A DNA stretch of 64,000 bases, from assembly GCA_033439685.1 (NCBI GenBank), contig JAUEDM010000002.1, positions 620,001 through 684,000 on the forward strand, given 5' to 3'. Below the pieces are notes generated by a model. It did no database searches. It was not told the origin of the DNA and was given only the letters and a program-made list of their open reading frames with translations. Made by a program: the position numbers and the translations under genes. Positions 1 through 11,696 of the stretch are shown piece by piece (position 1 is the stretch's first letter; every line of letters starts with the position of its first letter). The stretch is from Apodospora peruviana. Taxonomy: Eukaryota > Ascomycota > Sordariomycetes > Sordariales > Lasiosphaeriaceae.

Positions 1-2267
1 CAACAGCATCAAAGCAGTCTAGTGCGCGTGCGCCACTGACGAAGAGAAACCGAAAGCAGAAGCTGTGATTCATCTGATAGGACTGATAGGTAAAAGAGGT
101 ATGGCCCTGCTTGGATGGCCAACCCCCCACCGTTCATACGTGTATGTATGTCTGCATCAAGAAATAACTAGTCCAGGCTACCGAATGCACAACCTGCATT
201 TGGCTGATCCCTTCGGCGGTCTGGACGATGGTGGGCATTGGGCAAGACCTATGCTACGCTGACAAGTGGCGGCAGACCCGATTGCTGCAGCATCGGTACG
301 GTACGCGTTGAGAATTCGCGCGTGCTACACACCTCTCTCCCCTCTCTCCTCTTTTCGGTGTCCTTGTTTGTGCCAAGGGGAGGTGTATTATATATGGATG
401 GCTGGTTGTACAAGTTATTAAGGAAATAAACAGTAATGTAGATATCTAGGAGTAATTAAGAGAAACTATATCCTGTCTATCCTTGAGTGCCTCGCGTCAA
501 ACGCCGGCGGCAATAGCTCGAGGTCCCAAGCACATCAAGCATGTTACCCAACCCTCGAATGGGGTTGATACCCGCCTCAGGCGTCTGTGAGTGCCCTATG
601 TCCGTGAGTGCATGTTGCCGTGTCCCGCTCCTCGGCGGCTCTCGTTTTCGCTCGCCAGGTTGTATTGTTCTTCCCCGCTTCTATCTTCCCGTCCTTTACA
701 GTGGCTGTCTTCAACTTCTGTGTCCCGTCCTGCAGCCTGCGCATAATTAGCCCACACAGACAGGATCCAATCGCAAGACGAAGCGAAGCGTCTTGTTGCC
801 AGTCCAGCAGCTGCCCAGGCTACTTAGCTCGGTGACGATAGCTACTAGTGCCGTATGCGTTGTCCAGCCATGGCTCGTTTATCAGTAATCTCGCAAAAAA
901 TAAACGTTCAGCTTGAAGACCTAAACGATGTCACCGCTATTTCCACCTTCAACACACCGGGGACTATTCCGAAAATGCCGCGTCTTCCTAGCGTCCTTAA
1001 GACTCGACCGAGTTGGCGAACAACGATGAACGAGCCAAGCACGGAATGCTTCCATACTGTGTCTTTTTCTCGACAGAAAGAGGAACACCTCAGGCTGTGG
1101 TTTCTCCGCATAACATAGCCCAATAAGAGTCACACTGATTTTGATGCAGCGCACGTACTTAGCCGGGACAACCATATGGTCGATCACGAAAAAAAAAAAA
1201 ACCCGGGGCAGGCATAGTATCATGCCGCCCCTCGTACGACCACCAGCAGAGCGATAGATCAATCTCCAACCTGCCTCGTGGCACGAGATTGGGTTGCATT
1301 ACCGGTTAGACTCCTCGATGAGCACTGACGATTAAACGCCAGCGTGCTGTCAAAGCGTTTGCATGCTAAGCGCCCGGGAACTCGTGGGACCAGCTGGCCT
1401 AGGTCAGGTGTGTCTTCCACCTACTGCAGTATCCGTTTTGGAAGACAACGTCGTACAATTTGCTTGTCCATTTCTCTCATCAGGTTATCGTATCGTGGGA
1501 GAAAAAGGTGCCAGGCTCAGGCCACGCATGAAGAGATTAGAGGTGTGACTTGCATGAAAATGCGTATTTATCCAACAATTTTCTTCTCTCTGGGACTGTC
1601 AGACGTTATCTCGGCAGTTGAGCGAGAACGACTGGAGCCGGTTGCAATACGATTATGCACAAACCATGAACGCCTCTCGGGGAGGTTCCGGAGAGGAAGG
1701 AGAGGGATCTACTAGTGTCGATACGCAGGCACTCAGTCATCCAGCAATCATCGTGGACTTGAAAAGGAAATAGATCGACCTAGTTGTGTCCGTAGAGACT
1801 GAGTTGAGGATTACCCAGCTGAGAAGATAGCTGCCGCCCTGAGGTCGCCGATGCTGTGGTTGCCATTCAAACTTGGCAATCAAGCGGTTCAACTTAGCTC
1901 AACCAATGTCTGTGAGGTAACTTTGTTGGAACCGAGGCTAAAGTTCACGCCAAAATCTGACATACTGCTTCGCGTAAGTCTCTCGGCGAGTTCTACAGAC
2001 AGACTAGAGAAGACGTATCGCCAATGATATCGTCGTCTTCCCGAATCGTCCTGTCAGCACCAGAGTAGACTTGAAAGTTGACACTGGGAATATGCAAATA
2101 AATCAACTCCTGGTACGAAGTGGGCACAGACTGGATATGATAACACAAAAAGGAAGAGAATCATGAAGAAAAACACAAAATTGCAAAGTAGGTGGAGTAA
2201 AACTCAAAAGGATCCGAGGTACGATCCAAGTGGCAGGTCATCTAATCAAAGTGATAAAAAAGAGTGG
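1..2267. other. Gene-free stretch
   Basis: I see no convincing gene here. All open frames are under 125 codons, overlap on both strands, and show no recognisable motif. There is a 13-nt A-run near 1188-1201. It may hold upstream regulatory DNA or degraded sequence, but nothing specific can be named. Confidence 0.5.
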
Positions 2268-2277
2268 AAAAAAAAAA
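2268..2277 (-). terminator. Pol III T-run terminator of tRNA-Val
   Basis: A run of ten A on the + strand reads as T10 on the minus strand. It starts 4 nt past the 3' end of the tRNA-Val gene, which is the usual place and form of an RNA polymerase III terminator. Confidence 0.7.
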
Positions 2278-2281
2278 GAAA

Positions 2282-2355
2282 TGATCCGAGGCGGGCTCGA
2301 TCCGCCGACCTTCAGTGTGTTAGACTGACGTGATAACCAACTACACCATCGGACC
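2282..2355 (-). tRNA. tRNA-Val (anticodon AAC)
   Basis: The minus strand folds into a full cloverleaf of 74 nt. The acceptor is GGTCCGA pairing with TCGGATC (one G-U), with discriminator A. The anticodon stem TCAGT/ACTGA carries the loop CTAACAC, so the anticodon is AAC (valine). The T-stem is GGCGG/CCGCC. The T-loop reads ATCGAGC, so the nearly universal T54 is replaced by A; the same base lies in the internal B-box promoter. No intron is present. A T10 terminator follows at once. The identity is secure; whether the T-loop change reduces expression or modification is open. Confidence 0.93.
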
Positions 2356-3142
2356 TGTGATTTGATAAGATTTGGTTTCGTAATTGTCATCAATGACGCA
2401 AAAGTGGGGACCGGTGTGGAGTTGACTCCAAGTCCAAGATAGGGGGACAACACGAGCTGGCGAATGCAGAGGTCTCGTTACAGATTTTGACTTATTTCCC
2501 ATTATGAGAAATGCATTTATAGATAATAGCTTATTCCCATTGCTTCAAGATCAGTCAAGTGTTTCTGTACTAACTAAGCAGCTCCTTTTCTACCAAAATG
2601 TGAAAATCCTGGATTAGACAAATTAACTTCGACACTGAGAAAAAAACCAATTACAAAGCAACCTATCAAACATAGTCTACTGGTATACTCTGCGGGGAAA
2701 CAAAGAACGAGATTGACATCTCATGTAAGCCGGGACTGTTATCAGTATATAAATAAACGTAGGTGCTTGCATGTACGGAAGAAGCAAGTCTGCTTGTAGT
2801 GTATAAAACTTGCTGCGCCGCAACACCGCAGTTATATTTGCTTCGTATAACAGGCGATCCGTCTCTCTACCACATCTCGTCTGGAACCGAGACTACGTCT
2901 ATACGCCAACACAGCAATCAACGAGGTATGCATGAAGTATGTAATACGAAAGAGCCCCGGGCCGATCCGGAGCCAACACGCTAGAGTACCCGACCGACGG
3001 GCCTGGACACGCCTCCGGAATCACTCAGTACGAAAATAGGATTATTATTATTACGTGTGTCTATATGTATATGACTAAGGACTACTAGGGTTGGCAAGCC
3101 TCTCCTGATCCAGCAAATGCCCGGTGGTGGCAACCTCGCGCC
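2356..3142. other. Intergenic stretch, tRNA-Val to tyrosinase
   Basis: Nothing recognisable is present. It includes an AT-rich patch with ATT repeats near 3041-3060. The end nearest 3142 is probably the 3' UTR of the tyrosinase gene, which is transcribed toward it. Confidence 0.4.
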
Positions 3143-4416
3143 TCACAGATATACATAGCAAAACGGCCCGGACGTGGTGCTCATGAGATCGCCCAAGCGG
3201 CGGGGCGGGCCACCCGCGTACGAGTAGTCAACCATGTCGTCCAGAGTAGCAGGGGGGCTGGGGGGCATGTTCATGAAGGTGCGGGTCAAGCCGACGGAGG
3301 CGTTGGTGAACTGGCGCTTGTTAGGGCTGAGCTGCTGCCAAATCCACCAGGTGCGATCGATCATGGCGTGGTGCAGGTAGAAAGCCGGGTCGGCCGGGGA
3401 GGCGAAGACGTCGCGGCCCGGATCGCCACCCATCGAGTAGTGGCCGCCGCCGTGGACGCCGAGCTGGCCCGACCCCGGCACGCCCTCCATGGTCATCTGG
3501 AACGTGGTGATGTCGGGCGACGTGAGGATGAGGCTCAAGACCGACGTCGCGTTGGCAAACTTTTGGTTGCAGTAGTCGGTCAGCGAGCGCTTGAGGCAGC
3601 GCGGGTTATACGCGAGCGGACCGTCGGGGTTGGACACGGAGATGCCGCCGGGCGAGTCGAGCGCCACGGGGCCGAGGTTCACCTTCATGTCGACAAAGGG
3701 GCCCGACGTCACGCAGCCGCCGCCGGTACCGGGGGGCAGGTACAAGGGCGGGAGGCCGAGGCCGGCACCGAGCACGATGTCGGGCTGGTTGGGGATGGCC
3801 ACGCCGTCGCCCGACATGGACGTCGCCGAGCCGTCAAAGACGGGCGACTTGGCGAGGCCCGTGATGGCCGACTTGGACCAGTCCCAGTAGGGCAGGGAGC
3901 CCTTGTATCCACACTCGGACCGTAGCGCCTGCTCGTAGATCCAGATGTAGTACCTATGCCATCCGAGGAAGTTGCCCGTGTAGTGGATCGACAGCGTCTG
4001 GTTGATGTGCGTAGCCACAAAGTCATCAAAGCGAGTCTTTGCGCCGGGGGCCACAGAGGCAGGATAATTTGCTGGCTTGGACTGCAGGCACTTGACAGCC
4101 GTGATGTACGCCTTCTTGTCCGAGGTGCTCAGAGTGCCCCTGCGACAGTTGAGTGTCAGCGCGTTGCATCTACCAGTGACCATTCCTCTTACCATTCTCT
4201 CCGAATCGAGAGCTTGGACAGAGTACACGAGGAGCCACCACCCCTTTGTACGTTATCCGAGCTGGTAACATCGTCCTGAGCGGTCTCAAAAGCCTGCTGT
4301 GCAAGATTCGCAAGCCTTTCGAGATCCGACTCGGCCTGAGCACGCGGCACGGCCGAGCCCAAGGCCAATGACGCAGCCTGGGCCAGCACTAACAGTGCCA
4401 AAAACGGTGTATGCAT
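3143..4416 (-). CDS. Secreted short-type tyrosinase / catechol oxidase
   Basis: Predicted type-3 copper oxidase acting on phenols or catechols outside the cell. The model is join(4416..4193, 4139..3143), 406 aa. The single 53-nt intron has donor GTAAGA and acceptor CGCAG and restores the frame across an REW-GTLST junction. Residues 1-20 form a signal peptide (hydrophobic core LALLVLAQAASLALG), followed by a short propeptide with a dibasic site before the conserved CTLSKL start of the catalytic domain. CuA histidines are near 119, 127 and 136 (HYTGNFLGWHRYY). CuB histidines are near 304, 308 and 332 (HGGGHYSMGGDPG, then FYLHHAMIDR). The protein ends soon after CuB and lacks the C-terminal lid domain of classical fungal melanin tyrosinases. 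That fits the short secreted class typified by Aspergillus AoCO4. Monophenolase versus diphenolase activity cannot be told from sequence. Confidence 0.9.
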
Positions 4417-5962
4417 GATGGCTGGTTGAGGAGGAAGGCAGACCGATGAGAGGGAATAGAAGGTATGTGTGTGTCCCGGCTTAGCGGGGAAAAAAAAAAA
4501 AAAAGGGGTCGAAGGATCGGGGAAAACAACGCCTTGACCACTATTACCACGTGGGAAAGGGACCGCACCACACCTATATGTACGAGACGGCCAGTCTCCT
4601 TATCCTTCTCCTACTCCTCAACCCACAATATAACCCCCCTGCCAAGCAAGGGGGCGAGTGGGGTCGCTGGGGACCTCGAGGTCTTCCAATAGCCAGACCC
4701 ATACTGAGTAGTCTGGTACGTAATGAGAAAGTAAACTGACCAGTTCTCCTCAAAGTATTTTGAAGGCCGTATCCACCACCAGAGCCTGGGCTATTAACTC
4801 TAATGTTGCGTAGGAACCGGTCTGGAAGCCATTGTCGGGATCAAGTATGTGGATACCCTATGTGGATAAACCACATGCTTGAAGAGTTTTCACGCCTTTT
4901 GAAACTACAAGATCGATGTGTATTGGTTTCCTTCATGGTAGCAGTTACTATCACCGGTAGCTGTGTGCTTGTAGTACTGCCCCGGAGCCCGTACGCGAGA
5001 TAGGTGCTGTGCAGTAGATAAGAAGCTGGAATGGTAACCTGGAAGGTAGTAAGTAATAAATGCCTTGAGATCTTCAGACATCCAATTCCAAGGAGCCAGG
5101 CAGCCAGGGAGGTTCTGCTGCACGAGGGGTACATAGTGCCGACTTGGGTAGCAGAGCCCCATCTGCGCTAGCAGTTAATCCTTGTCTGCGCATCAAATGC
5201 CCCTTTCTGGCCGAGACTGTGGTCATCACCAAGGAGGTGCGTGCGCATCAGTCCCTCTCGTTTTGCTTGTTGCGGTCCTTTGCCGCGCCAATGGTTCGCT
5301 GCCCTGCTGTTGACCGGTCCTCACACCTAGGTAACTAGCATACCAAGGTAGCAAATCGATGAATTATCCACGTGGAGATACTTTTATTGCGTCCAATACA
5401 ATACAACCTCGAACGGAGGGACCCGAGAAGAACGGAAAACCTTTTGAGTCTTGCATCTGTGCACTCGGATAGTGCGTCTTTAGTTGATCTCCGGTTTTCC
5501 TTGTTTCTACTCCTTTTTGGCGTACCAATCTCTCGCGGGCCATTGGACTTCTGTGGCAAGATAGACGACGGGCCGAGGCCGTATCATTCATGTGTCAAAT
5601 GTCTACAACCCATGCCTCTTGAACCAGCAGGTCTTCTTCCCATATTCCCATACGGGTTACTACTTGAAATTCGCTACCAACTCCCGTGTTGAAAGATGGG
5701 AGCAGGGTGGAAATTCCGACACTACGGAGTAGCGTCTGGGGAGCGGTCTCAGTTGGTTTATAAGAATAGTACATATTGTCCCCACGATCCATGTCCCATG
5801 ACCACCTCCCCGTTTCCGCAGGTCCATGCTTCGTCCAGACGCGCAGTCGCAGTCACAGTCTCAAGTCGCAAAATATATCTATCCTACGGGTCCGCTAGAT
5901 GCACCGTTGACCTTCCTGACGAGGTTATTGTGCCAAACGGGCTATCCCTACTCAGCCTCGAT
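4417..5962. other. Intergenic region between divergent tyrosinase and rhodopsin-like genes
   Basis: About 1.5 kb that should contain the promoters of both flanking genes. On the minus strand a TATA-like element (TTATATTG) lies about 215 nt upstream of the tyrosinase start codon. An A-run sits near 4491-4504. Open frames are short and show no family motif. Confidence 0.5.
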
Positions 5963-7312
5963 ATGTCGGACTCGGCTCCGGAAGGCATGCCGCCGCTCCC
6001 GTCCAACCCGGACGAGGACGATGGGCCTCGGATTCTCGCCGCGACAATAACGGTCACGGCTGCAGCATTGATTTCTCTGTGCACACGTTTATACGTGCGC
6101 CTCGTCATGATCCGCAACCACGGATGGGATGTAAGTGTGGTCCGATCCTCTTGAATTCGTCATGTCTCAGATTGCTGACCACTTTGCAGGATGCCATCAT
6201 GACCTTGGCCATGCTCCTCTCGCTCACAGGCCTGGGACTGATCATTCCCGATGTCATGCTTGGCGCCGGTAAGCATATCGGCGACATCGACCCTGCCAAT
6301 CTTTCATTGGCCTTGAAACTCAATTTCATCACTCAGCCCGTCTATCTGATTGCCATTTGCGTTGTCAAGCTGTCTGTTGGCGCGGCACTCTTGCGCATTG
6401 CCTCTCAAAAGATTTACAAAATCGTCATCACCAGTCTCATGGTCTTTATGGGCTTTTATACCACTGGCTGTTTCTTTGTACGTACCGGTCTAGATATGTA
6501 TATATGTCTGGGGCAAGTGACTGAATCTCATCCTTTCATGCGTCAAGACGGTCGTGTTCCAGTGCCAAGATCTTCGCGTCCTCTGGGACCCAACAATTCA
6601 AACAACGTGCTGGACGGCCGACACGCTCCACGCTCTTTCGTACACCAACGTTACCTTCAACATCATCACGGATCTGTGCTTCTCCATCCTCATCCCGGGT
6701 CCTATGCTATGGAAGCTTAACGCCAGCTGGAAGAGGCGTGCGACTCTGATGGTAATTCTGGGACTGGGCGTCTTTTCCTGCATCGCCGCCATGGTCAAGG
6801 TGAAGTATCTCGTCAACTATGGCAAGCTAGGCGACTGGCTGTGGGACTCTCGTGATATCAGCATCTGGACGGTCGTCGAGACCAACATCGGTATCACGGC
6901 CGGCTGCCTCGCTTGCCTTCGGCCCATGGCACGACGGTTCCTGGGCACCGCTCGCGACAAGAGCTCGGCCAGGGCCTCCGACTACCCAAATCGTCGCAGC
7001 GTCAAGGTCCCTAGCTTGGGCGGGAGCAAGAACTGGCAGTCGCTCTCGAGTGGACGCAGGGATAGGGCTGGCAACCCCACCGATGAGACGAGCAGTGAGA
7101 GGGAGCTCACAACCAAGGAAGACTATGAGCTTGGTTACGCTGGCGTCGTTCCTGGAGGACCTGCCTTCGTGGCCCAGGTACAGGCCAAGTCGAGTAACGA
7201 GAGCATGCAAGATGGCCCTACTACTAGCCATTATGTAGCTGATAACGGAGCGGGCAATAATCGCGGACGGGGGGGGATCACAAGGACGACAACCACCACG
7301 GTTAGTTATTAA
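5963..7312 (+). CDS. Rhodopsin-domain seven-TM membrane protein (PTH11-like family)
   Basis: Model join(5963..6130, 6190..6477, 6548..7312), 406 aa, both introns phase 0 (GTAAGT...TTGCAG; GTACGT...GTCAAG). Seven hydrophobic segments can be counted: ILAATITVTAAALISLC, MTLAMLLSLTGLGLII, LNFITQPVYLIAICVVKL, ITSLMVFMGFYTTGCFF, TNVTFNIITDLCFSILI, ATLMVILGLGVFSCIAA, and VETNIGITAGCLACL. The motifs KLSVGAALLRI, VFQC....LWD and the NVTFNIITDL segment are typical of the fungal rhodopsin-like domain found in PTH11-type putative receptors. The cytoplasmic tail of about 120 residues is Ser/Thr-rich and ends in a poly-Thr stretch. The N-terminus has no CFEM domain. Ligand and pathway are unknown. The start was chosen as the ATG just before a short acidic extracellular N-terminus. 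Confidence 0.85.
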
Positions 7313-7342
7313 GCCTGGCCCGGTAGCGCCGCGGCACAAAGC

Positions 7343-7581
7343 TTAGACACAGTCCGCAAAGTCGTTGCCCACTCTCACTCCGGCCCCCTCTGGCATGCTG
7401 ATCTGGCCTGTGCTGTCCTTTACCGCCGTGATCCCGTCGGCCTTCTGCCCTGCCGCCTTGCTCCGAAAGGGCCGCCAGCGCCTTCGATTTCCATCTTCAC
7501 AAACACGTCACGGATGGTTTCGGCCGGGTAGATCCTTTCCAAGTCGTCCACGAAGCCTGTGATCTGTTCGATCAGCGATTC
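7343..7581 (-). pseudogene. Relic of the C-terminal exon of a HeLo-type (HET-S-like) protein
   Basis: Reading the minus strand from a good acceptor (branch-like CTGAT, then CGCAG), the first exon piece is ESLIEQITGFVDDLERIYP, which resembles the last helices of fungal HeLo/prion-propagation domains. The frame then has to shift twice, once near 7485 and once near 7440. The piece that ends at the stop, GITAVKDSTGQ then EGAGVRVGNDF, resembles the HET-s-related amyloid motif with its E-x(3)-VR-x-GN core. No upstream exons with the N-terminal HeLo part are visible, so this is a truncated, frameshifted remnant. The family assignment is my inference from motif spacing. Confidence 0.45.
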
Positions 7582-8512
7582 CTGCGGTAATCAGGGAGGG
7601 GCCTTGAGACACCCCTGTCACCCCACGTGTCTGCGCCACCAGGCCACATGTCAGTCACCCCGACCCTCAGAGCTCCCGTTGGGGCCAACCCGTATGTCTA
7701 GTCCATATACTACCTCTAGGTCGGTGGGTACCCATGCGAAATTCCCAGGCCTATCTATCTGTGCCAGTCAGGCCGCCGAGATGCTCGATCACTCCCGATC
7801 GCCGTCGTATATCCGTCCGTCCTCGCGGCGGCGGACTCGGTGCCGGACCGTTCGGCCGCCGCTCCTCCTCCGGTAATTAATGCGCTAATAGCTGTCGGGC
7901 TTTGATGCAAGTAAGACCCCCTCGCCGCTCGGTGTGATGTATTATCGCAAACGATACATAGAAACTGGTCAAGTTGCTGTTTGTTGTCAAAGTGTGTGTG
8001 TTGCATTTGCTGACCACCCCGACCAAGTAAGACACTTTAATACATCCAACACATTCTGCCGCGGGCCGTTGCTGTTCGCTGCACATGCGTGTTGTTACAG
8101 TCGTATAACAACAGGTGGCTCCCTAGGTAGCCTATCACGGGACAAATGAGGGAGAGCAGAAAAGAAAGAAACGTTTGTCTCGGTCTTGCATGGAACGAAC
8201 GCTGACGTCACGGCTCACGATAATACTGCGGGATCAAGGTGTACGCGCTCCCTATTCCGTAGGGTCCACGGGAAAGCATGTCCGAAAGCAGTATCTTCCC
8301 GTAGATGAGATGACTGTGGTCTTAGCATTGTTGTTATGTATATACGCTGTTGGTCGCGTACGTGTACGAGACTATCGGCGTATTCATGTATGTGTGTGAC
8401 TTGAGTCGCGTGAACCGCATGTTAATGATAGCACTGCAGAAAGCAAAGGTATGAGGAGCAGCTGGGTCAGTGGTGTTGAATACGATGAAGCTATTTCGGG
8501 TTGAATTAACGT

Positions 8513-9651
8513 TTATTCCACCCAGATTGCGAAATTCCCCAACTTTTTCTGAAGCTCCTTGGGCGTGTGAACCATCTCGGAAGGCCACGCATGAATGTCA
8601 TCCACGTGCCGATAGCCGTCTGTTACGCTCGCCTTCCGCCAACAAAGCATGGTCTTCAGAGTTCTGCCAAGGGTCTGGTTTGGGGAAATGACCCGGATCC
8701 TGCTCGAAGCGCGTACGAGTAGCAGGGCAGAGAGAAGAACCAGCCTGCCCGGGTATATCTGATCTGAAGATGGTGACGGTGGCTTTGCCGAGCATCTTCT
8801 CATCCGGCATCCTTTTCAGCTCCCTTTTTCTTCCTTTGCTCCGCATGTTCTCGCCCGCTATCTTTACCCGCATTCTCTGGTGCCCTTCCTTTTCCCACCT
8901 ATTCACGTTCTCTTGCCAGGTGGCTGGCTTGGCATACCGACTGAAGCGGTAGTAGAGCTCCATTTCGTTTTGTGGCACTCCGATGGGAGGAGGATTGCTA
9001 AACGCTAGGATCCTGGAGTCCGGACTCACATAGCACAGCTCTCTCCATCCCATTCTCCAATGAATGAGGCTGGTCAGCGTGCAGTATCCCAGCTGGGGGA
9101 TGCGGGACCCAAGTACGGTGAGCGTGTCGAGGTAGAGCCCGTATTCGCCTAACAGGCCAAGGGCGCTCGGGATGGTAATAATATATGTACCGATCCGGGG
9201 TTATCATGATACATTGGATGGTCCCGATTCCTGAAATTGAAGGTGACATACTTGGCGCTGACACGCACATTCTTGATTTCGCAGAGGGTATCGCGCGGAA
9301 TGGCGGTGAGCGTGTCGAGCATAATGAAGATATCGTCGAAGTGGAAGACGACCTGGTGAAGCCATCGTCGGCCAATCTCGGCGTACGCCCGGCGGCAGCT
9401 GCGGAAGAATGCAAGGCCGTGAGATGCAGACCTGAGAGTCCATGTGTCTGCACGGCGTCGAGATCGGCGACCTCCACGCGGGAGAGATTGGCGACCGAAT
9501 GCCAGCCTGGTGGAGAGAAAAAGGTGGTCAATATCTCGTCGCGGAGCTCAGGCGGCAGGCAGAAAAGACGGCTTTCGCTCTGAGTGTTAATCGCCGCCGG
9601 GGCCCATTTCCGGACAGGAGTGCGCTTCTCCGTGGTGATTGGGGGCTTCAT
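8513..9651 (-). pseudogene. LRxLPxELR-type (F-box-like/DUF7730-like) protein, frameshifted
   Basis: The minus strand encodes an N-terminus from ATG 9651 that leads into FCLPPELRDEILTTFF, the opening motif common in fungal F-box-like and DUF7730-type proteins. After about 9395 the conserved-looking reading moves to another frame (AFFRSCRRAYAEIGRRWLH, then VVFHFDDIFIMLDTL). After about 9180 it moves to a third (SALGLLGEYGLYLDTLTVLG into WRELCYVSPDSRILAF, ending near 8598). A different frame remains open to 8513. No GT-AG intron of sensible length explains either shift, so I read this as a decayed gene with at least two indels. Role unknown. An unusual intron structure cannot be fully excluded. 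Confidence 0.5.
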
Positions 9652-9800
9652 CGTGGTGGTTGGATTGTGGGATTGACTGATTTTTTCGGTAGATATTTTG
9701 TTTTGGAATTGGGATTGAGGGGAAAGACGGGACAAGCGCCACCATCTTGCTGCTCATAACAAAAGGCTCACATGACATACACATCTGTTTAGATGTGTTA

Positions 9801-10627
9801 TCAGCCTATCGTTGTCGAAAAAGCAATGTGCCTGGCAGGGGAATTGATTTTTACTGTGTTCTCATCAAGATTCTGGATCCCCTGCTGTTTTCGAAAACAA
9901 AAGTATTGACATCCACAAAGGAGATGTATCCGCCAACTCCTGACCAGCCCAAAACCATACGCAACAAGCCCGACCCCAATCACCACCATAGCCACCTGCT
10001 CCCACTCCCGCACACTAGTCGCAGGACACGGCAGGAAGAAACAGCTCCTGCCCACATCCGTCCTCCCAAACACATACCCCTTCAGCACATAGGTAAGTAC
10101 AAAAACTGGGAACCACGTCACCATTAGCAGCGGCACAATCACCGCAGCTCCCATCGGCAGCGTCGGCACCATGAACACAGGGACCACCTCTTCCAGTATA
10201 ACCCCCATGCGCGTGACAGCCAGTAATAGTTCCCCTAAGCACATGACCACCGCCCCCACGCCCATCGCGGTCAACAACAACAGCCACAGCACGCGAAGAC
10301 ATAAAGCCCCAGCGCTGCGGCCCAGACTTTGGGCGCCGCATCTCTCCAGATCTTAGAACTCCCTTTGTAAGCCAAGAACACAGCGATCATGTCCCCGAAA
10401 AGGCCGGCGATGCAGATGAAGAAGCCGTGCATGCCTTCTGTCATGCCGTCCTTGCCGTCCCAGTACAGTGCCGGCATGAAGTCCGAAGGGAAATGGATCG
10501 CGGCTGTAGCAGACCGCTGGCCGGACGTTCTTGTGACCTAGTAGATGTGCTGTTGCACGCTGAGGGTGGCGAGCGCGACCGAGGGGAGGAAGAGACCGTA
10601 TAAATTGAGGATCACGTGGCTGATCAT
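9801..10627 (-). pseudogene. Multi-pass membrane protein, broken by a stop and a frameshift
   Basis: From ATG 10627 (good AAAAATG context) the frame encodes a hydrophobic start (ILNLYGLFLPSVALATL), meets TAG at 10538-10540, and continues in the same frame through further hydrophobic segments (GFFICIAGLFGDMIAVFLA). Near 10300 the hydrophobic reading moves to another frame (VLWLLLLTAMGVGAVVMCL) and runs to 9801 with two to three more TM segments. The TAG is consistent with a TGG-to-TAG change after HIY. Family not recognised. A proline-rich frame at 10989-10660 (SFPPPPPP) might be an upstream exon, but I could not join it. Confidence 0.42.
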
Positions 10628-11696
10628 TTTTCTTTTTGTGTCTTTTTGTGTCTGGATCTAGTTCTAGTCCAAAGAGACTTCAACTTGGTTGTGTAAGTGT
10701 TGCGCCGGCTGTTGGTGCTGCTCTCCTTGTGCGGCGACGGCAGCGGTTGTGGTGATGATGTTTCTTTTCGTGTTCCTTCTGGCAGGTAGTAGGCAACTAC
10801 CTGAAATACCCAACCGGATGCAGGTGAGCAGCACGCCCCAGAAGAGGATGTTGAAGGGCGGTGCGAGAGGCGCGGCTGAGGATATCCAGTTTGGTTGTTC
10901 CGCCTCTCCTTTCCTGGAGGAGGAGGAGGAGGGAAGCTACGGTTCAGGGCGCCGAGGTGGGCGAAAAGATCGACTGCTGCGGTGTTCATGCCTAGCAGAG
11001 AGAGGAACTACAGGGACACCGAAGGGAGAGAGAAGAAGTGCGGTTTCAAATATCGTAGGGGGTTGAACCACCGGCTGCTGTTCGAAGAAAGAAGACCACG
11101 ACTTTTGAGTTTGTCGTCGTCATCATCATCGGTAGTACTGCTACTAACTACTGAGCTCGGAGAGCGCTACCGGAATCTGTTGTTGACAACCAAACCTCCT
11201 GTTAATTGTTATTCCGCGTCATATAATTCGCAAGGTCCGAAATACTAGTAGTCACACGTTGACTAAATCAATGTAGTTGTCGTTGTCGTCGCTCGGCATC
11301 GAAGTTCCAACAGGCCAACCACAAAGACTGCAAGTATATCGTTGATAGAAAGACAAATCAACAACTCATGCCCAAAAAAACTTTAGGATATACTAGTAAG
11401 GTTGTAGTTCCTTGTATGACTGCAGCAGTGCAGCCGCAAGTTGCAACACAAGGAATGATAGGTCGATATCCAAGGAAATGAAAACCCTGGCCCTACCAAA
11501 TATCAAAAACGTATTGCAATATCAGCTTTCTTCCAAATCTTCATATAACCGAGATTCCATGCTCTCTTCGTGATCAGGATCCGACTGGAGTCCTGGTTCA
11601 TAGCTGTGCGATACTACCCATTGGTCTGTGTTTTTTTGACCAACTCTCCGCACCCAGCCATGAACCCTCCAGTCACTATCGCCAGAGATGGACGAT
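10628..11696. other. Stretch between two broken genes
   Basis: About 1.07 kb. It contains a GGA-rich purine tract (10915-10932) whose complement gives the poly-proline frame mentioned for the neighbouring membrane pseudogene. Otherwise there are only short frames. The part near 11500-11696 is probably the 3' flank of the NACHT gene. Confidence 0.35.
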
